Source of the DNA: a bacterium
Lineage (GTDB): Bacteria > Patescibacteriota > Microgenomatia > UBA1406 > GWC2-37-13
Direction of reading: 5' to 3'
NCBI GenBank assembly: GCA_029573715.1
Contig: JAKQDR010000250.1
Coordinates: forward strand, 57,344 to 121,343
DNA length: 64,000 nt
Part shown: in pieces, positions 17,166-26,280 of the stretch
Layout of the letters: every line of letters starts with the position of its first letter
Position numbering within the stretch: the stretch's first letter is position 1
Notes under the pieces: generated by a model
Database searches by the model: none
What the model was told of the DNA's origin: nothing
The model's input: the letters and a program-made list of their open reading frames with translations, nothing else
Translations under genes and position numbers: made by a program

Positions 17166-20100
17166 ATGAAGCGGAACCGCATACATTGGCGTTTTCTTGG
17201 ATTGCTTTTTACAAGGCTTCGCCCTTCATACCTGGCGCTTACTCGTATCCTCACTACGGTGACCAGCATTGCAGTGCTGAGCATCGTGGGCATGCACACT
17301 CCTTGGGCACAATCGTTGAGCGAGACCTTGTTTCAGATGCCCGCCCAAATGTTTTTTAACAGAGGAGAGGAAGCAGGGCTTGCGGGATATGATGACGGGG
17401 GAGGCCTAGTGAGTGTATTGAGTAATGAATTTACGCTTACAAAAGATCCCACGTGGTGGTCTTTGGATTATCCCTATGCCAAAGACATTACTTTAACTAA
17501 TTTGTCTACGGTTTCCATCGCCACTGCATCTGCACAGATAACTCTTAATACAAAAGTATTGTTTGATGCGGGTAAGATCCAAAATGATTGTGATGACTTG
17601 CGCGTGATATACAACCCAACCCCCACAAGCCACACAGAGCTTCCTCGTAGTTATCATGTGGCATCCGGCGCATCAAGCTGTGCAGATTCTACCGTAACAA
17701 CGCTTACATTTCCCCTGCGTGAGCCACTAGAAAGTGGCGCATCAACGAGTGTATATCGCATATATTATGGCAACCCGAGTGTAGCAGCACTAACCGGCAC
17801 GGGGTACGATTTATATCGCGCAGATGACACCATTGTGCAAGCAACCCTTGTCTGTCCTTTTAATGGGTCGACAACATGTATTAATCAATCGGGGACTGTA
17901 AATCCCACCACCGCCACAGGAGCGATTCGGTACAGTGGGGGGAGTGCGCTACGGTTTGATGGAATTAACGATGAAATATTGTTTGATGCAACCTCAACTT
18001 TGGGAACAACACAGTACACAGTAGATGTCTGGTTCAAAGTTGATGACATAAACAATACTTACAAAAGAATATTGGAGAAGGATGGCAATAAAATGATGTT
18101 TTATGTATATGGTTCAACAATTACCTTCACTCAGCAAAGACATACTGTGCCACAATCTGTAGGGCAAGTTTCTGCTACTGGGGTTCAAGCCAACACCTGG
18201 CATAGAGTTACGGTGGTGAGGAATGGAACTAATTTCAAGATTTTTCTAGATGGTATTCTGAAGCAAAGCACGACAGGGGCAGATTACGTGGGACTAGCTG
18301 GTAATTATAGATTTGGCTATACATGGGGTTCAAATTCAGCTCCAATATCATTAGACGAATTCAGATTGTCCAATATTGCCAGATATAGCACTTCATTCGA
18401 TTCTTATGCGACACCATTTGAACCAGATCCAAATACAGTTTTATTATGGCATTTTGATGAAAATGGTGATGATCCCAGAAACACAGGTAAAGCTATCGAT
18501 AGTTCTGGTAATGGTAATCATGGCACTATCACTGGTGCTAAATATGTGAGTGGGTTAGTAGGGGTTGACTCCTCGACAGGCTCAGGGCAGGCGCAGGGAG
18601 GAGCGTTTCCGGCGGCGGCTACCACCAGCCATCAGGGTATTTTTATAGAAGAAGGAACTACCAACCTGATTACCAATCCAAGCTTTGAACACTCCACTTA
18701 CAATACTAACTGGGGCACAAACTATTTTAATTACAATACTGCCTCAGCTACCTTTACTCCCAGCATGGCCAAGAGAAACTCAGCAGGACCGTTTGCTGCG
18801 GGACCAATGGTGCAGGGTAAAGCGGACTCAAGCGGTATTGGTGATATATTGGATATTCCCATAGGTAGTCAGATCAACGGAAGGTTCAATGGAAACATAG
18901 ACCGCACACAGGGATCAATCGTTTTTTGGGTTACACCAGAGTGGAATGGCAATGACGGCTATACTCACACACTTATTGCAGCACCAGGTAGCACCTACAA
19001 CTTCCATTTAGTTAAAGAAACAAATAGTTATTTATATTTTTATCTTGCAAATAGGTCTTTTGCTGTAGATGTGGCTTCATGGACTGCTGGAACAACCTAT
19101 CAAATCGTCTTACGTTGGGATACTCAAAATACTCTTGATGGAACCAACTATGGTGCCGTTTCTATTAATGACGTACACAGCTTTGGTGCCAATGCAGCGC
19201 CAGCATCAGAAACACCAGCATACCTTAGATTACAAAACAACACCAACGCCGTCATCGAAGGCCTGACTATCTACCGCCGCCCGCTGTATGACGGACAATA
19301 TGGCATAGATGTTGGTAATGGCGATGAAATCGCTCAAATATACAACTCGGGTACGGGGAAAGACCCTACTTTGGTGACAGGCAGTTGGGATGTAGTGTTT
19401 GCTTTGCCCACCAATGCTAGTACGGGTGCTCTCACCACCGGCACTGGCAATGCCTGGAGCCACTCGCATGCTTCCAATTTGCTCTATACCAGTACCACCA
19501 ATACGGGTGGGTTTATGATGAATGGTACAGCGAGTAATGATGGGTGGGCAAGTATTTCTGGATCTGAGCAGACTTTCGAATTGCAACCAGATAGTACAAC
19601 TGGAAAAGATTCTGACATTAATCTAAGCTCACCCACCACAAACTATGGTTCATCAAATATCTTAAGGGTTTCAGATGGAAATCATGCATCTTTTATCAGT
19701 TTTGATTTCAGTCAGATACCTTCTACAGCTTCGGTTAATACTACAACCTTATACTTAACTAAACAAAACACATTTACTAGCTCTAGGACGAGATATATTT
19801 ACCCGCTAACTAGTGGTGTTGGAGATTGGTCTGAAAGTGAGATTTCATGGAATAACTACAAATCAGCGACAGCGTGGCCAGGTTCAGGGGGGGGATGGAC
19901 ACCAAATGTTGATTATGTTAGTACTAGCATGGGAAGTTGGAATACTGTAGGCAATGCGGGTGAGGTAGTAGAAATTCCTATTACGAGTTCTGTTGTACAA
20001 AATTGGATCCAAAATCCTCTCACGAACTCAGGCATGAGGCTTAGTTGGCATTACCAGGGTAGTGGTTTTGTAGACCAATACTACTCGTCAGATGATACAA

Positions 20101-23100
20101 CGGAATCCCGACGGCCAAAAATTGTAGTGATGTACACTGCTCCTCCATCTATTTCCCAACTTTCTTCTCAAGAAAAAATATATAGCGGGGGGTACAAGGT
20201 TTTATCAAATGGAGGTGCCAATCAAGGTATTAAGTACACCCTAGGTAGTCAACCAGTGGGCAGAGACTATGTAGTAAGAGCAGTGGCTAACTCAGATGGT
20301 ACTAGTATTCCTAAGATTCAAATTTGGGATACGGTCAATGATCATGAAATTACTCAATTAACAGGTACCGCTACTTCTACTAGAACTCAACCCAATGTCT
20401 TACTCTTTACCTTTGAACTCCCTTACGTTTCTCGGTATGGTGGTCAACCTGGATATGAATGGGTAACTCAAGATAGTAATCAGTTTGAGGTACGACTGCT
20501 TAATACAGAGAGTACCGGCACTACCTATTGGCATCAGGTGGAGGTGTATCAAAATCTAATTGATAATCCGTCATTTGAGATTGGAACGGGCGACCCATGG
20601 GTGCCAGCAAGTTATACCAATTACAGTTTTGAGCCAGGTGAGGCAAGTCAAGAACTAATTGAAAAGAAAAGCGGAAACAACTCATTGCGTTTAAATCCTA
20701 CTGGAGGTAATAGATTGTACCGCCAAAGTGTAAGCGGTATGAGTGTTGGAAATTTTTATGGTATTGGCGGTTGGACATCTGGCAGCAATAAGCTCGGATC
20801 AACAAATATAGGTGGGGGTTGTGGGGTAGGAAAAATTCACCCTCAAGATAATTTTACTCCCACAAATGCGACCCTACCTTATACTAATGGAGTTAGTGAG
20901 TTTGACTTTGCTGTTGGTCGATACCATAGTAGTGGTTGCCCACATTTTGATATTAATGCAACTAGTGGTAGTAATCGACTAATTGATGATGTCTTCTTGG
21001 TTACTCTTACTCCTGTCTCCCTTACCGTCACTCCCGCCAATCAGGCAAATAGTACCGAAACGAGTGGGTTGCGGGTGGATGGGGCGGATACGCTGACGCA
21101 GCCGATTACGGGTTTGAGTGCAGATAGGGGGGTGATTAAGTTTAAGTTCACTCCGAGGCATAATTTGGCTGACGCTAACAAATATGGGGCTTCATTTCCT
21201 GTCATTTTTTCTTCTAACAATAATGGTAGTAATAGTTTTTGGTTGGTACGAGAGGCTGCAAATCAAGTGCTACTTAGAACATACTTCGGAACCACACAAG
21301 TAGACACAAGATGGACTTCGGCTTCTATGACTGCTGGCACAACATACGACTTTGAGCTTTCCTATAGTTCTGGAGACTATGTAAGAATGAAGGTAAATGG
21401 TGTTTTGGTTGGTACTAGCTCGACACTTGCTGTTCCATTTACGACAGTTCCCACATTAGCCTATTTTGGATCTTATGTAGGTGGGGGAACCGAAAGATAC
21501 GACGGCACCATCTCCTCCTTCGTCACCCTCACCCCCACAGAAAACACGACTGCTCCGTATTACAAGTTTGGTAGTAAGAGTGTCAAGTTAGTCAATGCAG
21601 GGAGTATGCCGGATGAGTATACGATTGCTATAGATCCCAACAGCACTGCTACCCATACCTTATCTGCCTATGTCTATGATGGGACGACAGGCAATGTGGG
21701 GGGTACGGTGTCGTCGAGCATTGCTAGGTTGGTGTTTGGGGGAAGTGTCGTCACACCATCTGCATATACAGACATGGGAGGAGGTTGGTGGAGGCTGACA
21801 TACTCTGCAGCTACCATAGATGCTTCACTTCTCTATGGTGTCCAAGCTCAAGCTGGTAAGACTATTTATGTAGATGGCGTGCAATTGGAGGCAAAGTCGT
21901 ATGCCACTACGTATGCGGATGGCAGTCTGGGGAGTGGGTATAGCTGGAGTGGGACGGCGAATGAGAGCGGGGGGGTGAGGGCGGTGGCAAATCTTACATA
22001 CTCTGCAAGTGGTAATATTAGTTCATCTCAAGGATCGATCTCATTATGGTCATGGTATCCAGATCATCATGGAAACTGTATTAACAATCACTATACATTT
22101 TTTAAAGCTGGAGACTTATGGTTTGGAAATGATTGTGGACAGATTGGTGCGATTTTTAGGAACGCGCCAATTACATACTCGACACAGTCATGGAACTCAG
22201 TTACTTATGGTAGAGGTAAATGGCATAATTTTACAACCGCATGGAATGGTAGCAAATTAGATTATTATGTGGATGGAGAACTCAGAGTAACGAGAGATTA
22301 TGGATCCGAGCCTAACTTTGGTTCGGTAATTAGAGTTGGTGCCAATTTTGGAAACACTGGTGGGATTAACTCCACCATCTCCGACCTCCACATCTTCAAC
22401 CAAGCCCTGACCCCCTCCGAAGTGGCTGTTTTGTATCACCAAGGTCTGTCTACTCACAGTAGTGCTATAGAAGCAGTCGATCGATATGTGGCAGATGGCA
22501 CATACACCTCACCTGTAATTGACCTGGGAGCGAATGGAGCGTGGGGGAGTGTGCCGTGGAATAGTACACAAACACTCAATGACGGCACAGTGACATACTT
22601 CACTCGAACAAGCCCAGATAATGCGAGCTGGAGCAGTTGGGAGCAGGTGCTAGGTTCTGCCATCGCGTCTGCATCGCGCCGATACATGCAGTGGAAGGCT
22701 AATATGGTGGCAAATGAGCTCAAGTCACAAACGCCCAAAGTCACCGGTATGACAGTTGCATATGTTGAGGATACCACTCCACCGGTAAACCCAGCAGATT
22801 TAGCCCTTGGATATACATCTGTCGCGTCTACATCGGCGACGTTAGTTTCGGGCAATTTTCACAATTTCCCTCAGCCAAAGTTTACGTGGAGTGCGGCGGA
22901 GGATGATGCTGCATCGGGGCAATCTGCATCTGGCGTCGCTACGTATCACCTGCTTATGACCACAGATGCTGGTGCTACTCCCAGCGCACATATGAGTGAC
23001 CCATGTTATGTCGAGCGTGACAGTGATACTCGCTCGTATATTGTGGGCACTGCGCCTGCAGCATGTACCCTCACGGATAACACGTGGTACCTGCGGTTAC

Positions 23101-25475
23101 AAGCGAAAGACCATAGTGGGAACATTTCTTCTCCCGTGACATCATTTGTGTATAAATATGACGGCACTGTGCCCGATGCGCCTGCAGCAATCTCATCTAC
23201 TTCAGTGGGGTATTCTGCTACTAATTCATTCACCTTTTTCTGGCCGGTGGCGCAAGATAGGGGGGCGAATGCCTCAGGTATTACGCACTATCAGTATAAA
23301 ACAGGGGGAACAGAAGGTGTCTTTAGTGAGTGGCAGGATTCCAATGTGCCGGGTGATAATATTGTTACTCAAATTGGCGGTATTCAGGCGTATCAGCAGG
23401 GACAGAACTTTTTCTTTGTCCGATCTGTTGATAGGGCGGGCAATGTTTCGGCCGTTACAACCAATGTAGCAGTTGCTCCATTTTATTACAACGCCGACGC
23501 TCCCACTGCACCGCAAAATATTGTGATATCACCGACAACAAGCAGTGACAGTCCCGCCGCAAGCAACGTGTTTTCAGTGAGCTGGGATGCGCCCGAAACG
23601 TATTCAGGTGAAATTGCCAAATACTATTATTGCGTGAATTGCACGCCAAGCGCCACCACCATGACCGAGACGACCAGTGCCGAGACAGTAAATAGGGTGC
23701 TGAGCACTATGGCGCTGGCCACGCAACAAGGGAAAAATACTTTTTATCTGGTCGCCGAAGACAACAACATCAACGTATCAACCGGTCATGGCAATCGTAA
23801 TTTTGAAGCGTATGCGAGTGCAGAATTTTATGCTTCCACTATAGCGCCCGGTGCTCCATCAAACCTTACGGTGTCTGATGCTTCTGACAGGGATGCAAGC
23901 GTATGGCGCCTAACCCTGGCTTGGAAAGCGGCGGCGACTGGGGGCACACCTGCGCGATATGACATTTATCGCTCAACAACCGGTGACACATACGCATTGT
24001 TGGGGAATACCTCATCAACCGCGTATACTGATGCAGATCTTGCCCAGGGCACCATATACTATTACAAAGTCCGCGCAGTGGATAATGCGGGCTCAAACAG
24101 TGTTTTCTCAAACGTTGTCAACCTCGCGCCAGAAGGCAAATACACAGAGCCCCCCGCCGCAGGAGGTGATCCGACTGTTTCTGTGGGCTCAACGACTGCA
24201 ACGGTTGAATGGGTGACGAGCCGTGCAACATTTGGCACCGTTGAATATGGTAAAAGCACAACGTACGGCTCGGCAACCGCAGAAACTGTTGCCGTCACCA
24301 ATCATATGCTCAAGTTGAAAGGGCTTGCACCGGGCACCACGTACCACTATAGAGTGCAATCGCTTGATGATTCTGCACTGGTTGGATACGACAGAGGGAG
24401 TGCATATACCAAAGATTATACTTTTACCACACTCACTGCTCCGCTTATCTCAAAAGTTGAAGTCAATGATATTGGGCTTGAGACGGCGGTAATATCATGG
24501 ACTGCAGCGAGTTTGGAGAGCGCCGTTATTGAATATGGTGAAACTACTGCCTATGGTACTCAGGTTGAAGTATCAGTCGGTGAGAAAGAAGGATCACACA
24601 CAACACGGCTTGCGGGACTCAATCATTCAACGACCTATCATTTTCGTATTAAGGGTGTAGACATCGATGGTAATGATTTGGTTTCTGATGATTATTCGTT
24701 TCAAACGATCGTCTTTCCTCGCATAACCGCGGTGGTATTAAATACCGACCAAGAAGAATCAGGCACCACGGCAGTGCTCGCGTGGGCCTCTAATGTGCCC
24801 ACTTATGGTGTTTTAGAATATCAAATTGCAAAGGTAGACCCAGAGTATGCTCGCACCAGTCTACGCAATGTTTCAAATACCAACGCACTCCTTAATCTAA
24901 CCCAAGAAGAACTTGCCCAAATACCGCTTATTCCCTCTTCTGCAGTGCAAAAAGTTGCTCAGACAGAGCTTGCTGCACAACATGTGGAGCGCATCGCGGG
25001 CCTTTCTGACGGATCTTTGTATATTTTCACCATTCGGGGGAAAGATAAATATGGTAATGAAACAGTGTCTGACCCGATACGCTATGTGACAGGTGCGGAT
25101 ACAAGACCACCACGTATCAACAATCTCGTTTTTGAAACTCCGGTGTCTGGCACTGGTGCTCAGGCGAGTGCTCAGATAATCGTGTCATGGGAAACAGATG
25201 AGCCCGCATTTGCACAGGTTGCATGGGGAGAGGGAAATGGCACCGAATATCCCAGAGAGACAGAGCGATCAGAAGCTCCTGCAACAAAGCACGTGGTGGT
25301 GCTTCGAGATTTACGCCCGACCAGTTCATATCATCTCAAAATTATTGTGGAAGACAAAACAGGAAATGTTGCAGAGAGCGAAGATACGGTTGTTGTGACA
25401 CCATCTGCACAACAGGCGGCATTTGACATTATTATTCGCAATTTGGAAGACGTATTTGGTTTTTTGAATTTGTAA
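17166..25475 (+). CDS. Giant secreted protein 2: DUF2341, several LamG domains, DNRLRE and Fn3 domains
   Basis: The protein is 2,769 residues from the ATG at 17166. It has an N-terminal hydrophobic signal (SIAVLSIVGMHTPWAQ) and a DUF2341-type domain (about 17450-17800). LamG/concanavalin-like domains sit near 17840-18560, 18870-19300, 21065-21540 and 21990-22445. A DNRLRE/CBM96-like domain is at about 19575-20130, with carbohydrate-binding-like jelly rolls at about 20560-21060 and 21540-21980. Fn3 domains fill the last 2.7 kb. The C-terminus (EDTVVVTP to FGFLNL) resembles that of giant protein 1. Starts at 17079-17085 overlap the permease stop and are possible, but 17166 puts the signal near the N-terminus. 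Glycan binding or adhesion is inferred from the domains. Confidence 0.85.
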   Translation: MKRNRIHWRFLGLLFTRLRPSYLALTRILTTVTSIAVLSIVGMHTPWAQSLSETLFQMPAQMFFNRGEEAGLAGYDDGGGLVSVLSNEFTLTKDPTWWSLDYPYAKDITLTNLSTVSIATASAQITLNTKVLFDAGKIQNDCDDLRVIYNPTPTSHTELPRSYHVASGASSCADSTVTTLTFPLREPLESGASTSVYRIYYGNPSVAALTGTGYDLYRADDTIVQATLVCPFNGSTTCINQSGTVNPTTATGAIRYSGGSALRFDGINDEILFDATSTLGTTQYTVDVWFKVDDINNTYKRILEKDGNKMMFYVYGSTITFTQQRHTVPQSVGQVSATGVQANTWHRVTVVRNGTNFKIFLDGILKQSTTGADYVGLAGNYRFGYTWGSNSAPISLDEFRLSNIARYSTSFDSYATPFEPDPNTVLLWHFDENGDDPRNTGKAIDSSGNGNHGTITGAKYVSGLVGVDSSTGSGQAQGGAFPAAATTSHQGIFIEEGTTNLITNPSFEHSTYNTNWGTNYFNYNTASATFTPSMAKRNSAGPFAAGPMVQGKADSSGIGDILDIPIGSQINGRFNGNIDRTQGSIVFWVTPEWNGNDGYTHTLIAAPGSTYNFHLVKETNSYLYFYLANRSFAVDVASWTAGTTYQIVLRWDTQNTLDGTNYGAVSINDVHSFGANAAPASETPAYLRLQNNTNAVIEGLTIYRRPLYDGQYGIDVGNGDEIAQIYNSGTGKDPTLVTGSWDVVFALPTNASTGALTTGTGNAWSHSHASNLLYTSTTNTGGFMMNGTASNDGWASISGSEQTFELQPDSTTGKDSDINLSSPTTNYGSSNILRVSDGNHASFISFDFSQIPSTASVNTTTLYLTKQNTFTSSRTRYIYPLTSGVGDWSESEISWNNYKSATAWPGSGGGWTPNVDYVSTSMGSWNTVGNAGEVVEIPITSSVVQNWIQNPLTNSGMRLSWHYQGSGFVDQYYSSDDTTESRRPKIVVMYTAPPSISQLSSQEKIYSGGYKVLSNGGANQGIKYTLGSQPVGRDYVVRAVANSDGTSIPKIQIWDTVNDHEITQLTGTATSTRTQPNVLLFTFELPYVSRYGGQPGYEWVTQDSNQFEVRLLNTESTGTTYWHQVEVYQNLIDNPSFEIGTGDPWVPASYTNYSFEPGEASQELIEKKSGNNSLRLNPTGGNRLYRQSVSGMSVGNFYGIGGWTSGSNKLGSTNIGGGCGVGKIHPQDNFTPTNATLPYTNGVSEFDFAVGRYHSSGCPHFDINATSGSNRLIDDVFLVTLTPVSLTVTPANQANSTETSGLRVDGADTLTQPITGLSADRGVIKFKFTPRHNLADANKYGASFPVIFSSNNNGSNSFWLVREAANQVLLRTYFGTTQVDTRWTSASMTAGTTYDFELSYSSGDYVRMKVNGVLVGTSSTLAVPFTTVPTLAYFGSYVGGGTERYDGTISSFVTLTPTENTTAPYYKFGSKSVKLVNAGSMPDEYTIAIDPNSTATHTLSAYVYDGTTGNVGGTVSSSIARLVFGGSVVTPSAYTDMGGGWWRLTYSAATIDASLLYGVQAQAGKTIYVDGVQLEAKSYATTYADGSLGSGYSWSGTANESGGVRAVANLTYSASGNISSSQGSISLWSWYPDHHGNCINNHYTFFKAGDLWFGNDCGQIGAIFRNAPITYSTQSWNSVTYGRGKWHNFTTAWNGSKLDYYVDGELRVTRDYGSEPNFGSVIRVGANFGNTGGINSTISDLHIFNQALTPSEVAVLYHQGLSTHSSAIEAVDRYVADGTYTSPVIDLGANGAWGSVPWNSTQTLNDGTVTYFTRTSPDNASWSSWEQVLGSAIASASRRYMQWKANMVANELKSQTPKVTGMTVAYVEDTTPPVNPADLALGYTSVASTSATLVSGNFHNFPQPKFTWSAAEDDAASGQSASGVATYHLLMTTDAGATPSAHMSDPCYVERDSDTRSYIVGTAPAACTLTDNTWYLRLQAKDHSGNISSPVTSFVYKYDGTVPDAPAAISSTSVGYSATNSFTFFWPVAQDRGANASGITHYQYKTGGTEGVFSEWQDSNVPGDNIVTQIGGIQAYQQGQNFFFVRSVDRAGNVSAVTTNVAVAPFYYNADAPTAPQNIVISPTTSSDSPAASNVFSVSWDAPETYSGEIAKYYYCVNCTPSATTMTETTSAETVNRVLSTMALATQQGKNTFYLVAEDNNINVSTGHGNRNFEAYASAEFYASTIAPGAPSNLTVSDASDRDASVWRLTLAWKAAATGGTPARYDIYRSTTGDTYALLGNTSSTAYTDADLAQGTIYYYKVRAVDNAGSNSVFSNVVNLAPEGKYTEPPAAGGDPTVSVGSTTATVEWVTSRATFGTVEYGKSTTYGSATAETVAVTNHMLKLKGLAPGTTYHYRVQSLDDSALVGYDRGSAYTKDYTFTTLTAPLISKVEVNDIGLETAVISWTAASLESAVIEYGETTAYGTQVEVSVGEKEGSHTTRLAGLNHSTTYHFRIKGVDIDGNDLVSDDYSFQTIVFPRITAVVLNTDQEESGTTAVLAWASNVPTYGVLEYQIAKVDPEYARTSLRNVSNTNALLNLTQEELAQIPLIPSSAVQKVAQTELAAQHVERIAGLSDGSLYIFTIRGKDKYGNETVSDPIRYVTGADTRPPRINNLVFETPVSGTGAQASAQIIVSWETDEPAFAQVAWGEGNGTEYPRETERSEAPATKHVVVLRDLRPTSSYHLKIIVEDKTGNVAESEDTVVVTPSAQQAAFDIIIRNLEDVFGFLNL

Positions 25476-25476
25476 T

Positions 25477-26280
25477 ATGACGACACATTCTCATGCCCAT
25501 GGCAGATTTCACAAACCAACCGATGCTGAAATACAAATCGGTGTTGATGTTGGTTCGATTGAACAACACGCATCACCTAAAAAGCATCGATCTCATCATG
25601 TGGTAGTGTCTGTTGAAGGGGTGAGTAAGCGATATCAGACTGATGGAGGAGGAGTACAGGCGCTCTCTGATGTGACGCTTCATTTGTATTCAGGTGAATT
25701 CGCCATGATATATGGCCCCTCAGGGTGTGGGAAAAGCACGCTCCTTCATACTATATTAGGTCTTGAGGAACCTAATGCTGGTGCAGTGAGCATTCGTGAC
25801 AAGCATATCTATGAGATGAGTGTAGACGATAGATCCAAATTGCGCAGGCAGTATTTCGGCATGGTGTTTCAACAAAGCAACTGGATAAAGGCATTTCGAG
25901 TGTGGGAAAATGTGGGATACCCTCTGTTTTTGGAGGGGAGGCCACATCATGAGGTCAAAAAGCATGTGCTTGGCTTACTCGAAAGACTTGGTATCGCTGA
26001 ATTTGCGTATCGCAAACCCATGCAACTATCTGGAGGTCAACAGCAAAAAGTGGCGCTTGCACGCGCGTTGGCGACCAATCCTCGAATTATTGTCGCCGAT
26101 GAGCCGACTGGCAATCTGGATAGTGTATCGGGCAAGGAAATGATTGAGCTTCTTGTTAAACTTAATCGAGAAGAGCATAGGATGATTCTGATGGTAACGC
26201 ACGATTTGAGCCTATTACCTCTTGCCACCCGGCGTGTAGGGCTTAAAGATGGGCATATTATTTTTGACGACCATGATTGA
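25477..26280 (+). CDS. ABC transporter ATP-binding protein (MacB/LolD type), module 2
   Basis: The 267-residue ATPase is a paralogue of the one at 14137: Walker A GPSGCGKST (80-88), signature LSGGQQQ (184-190), Walker B IIVADEPTGNLD (204-215), D-loop and H-loop (VTHD). An N-terminal extension of about 40 residues is His-rich (HSHAHGRFH, then KKHRSHH) and has no counterpart in module 1; metal binding is conceivable but unproven. The start lies one base after the giant protein's stop, and the end overlaps the permease start by 8 nt, so the three genes form one transcription unit. Confidence 0.92.
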   Translation: MTTHSHAHGRFHKPTDAEIQIGVDVGSIEQHASPKKHRSHHVVVSVEGVSKRYQTDGGGVQALSDVTLHLYSGEFAMIYGPSGCGKSTLLHTILGLEEPNAGAVSIRDKHIYEMSVDDRSKLRRQYFGMVFQQSNWIKAFRVWENVGYPLFLEGRPHHEVKKHVLGLLERLGIAEFAYRKPMQLSGGQQQKVALARALATNPRIIVADEPTGNLDSVSGKEMIELLVKLNREEHRMILMVTHDLSLLPLATRRVGLKDGHIIFDDHD

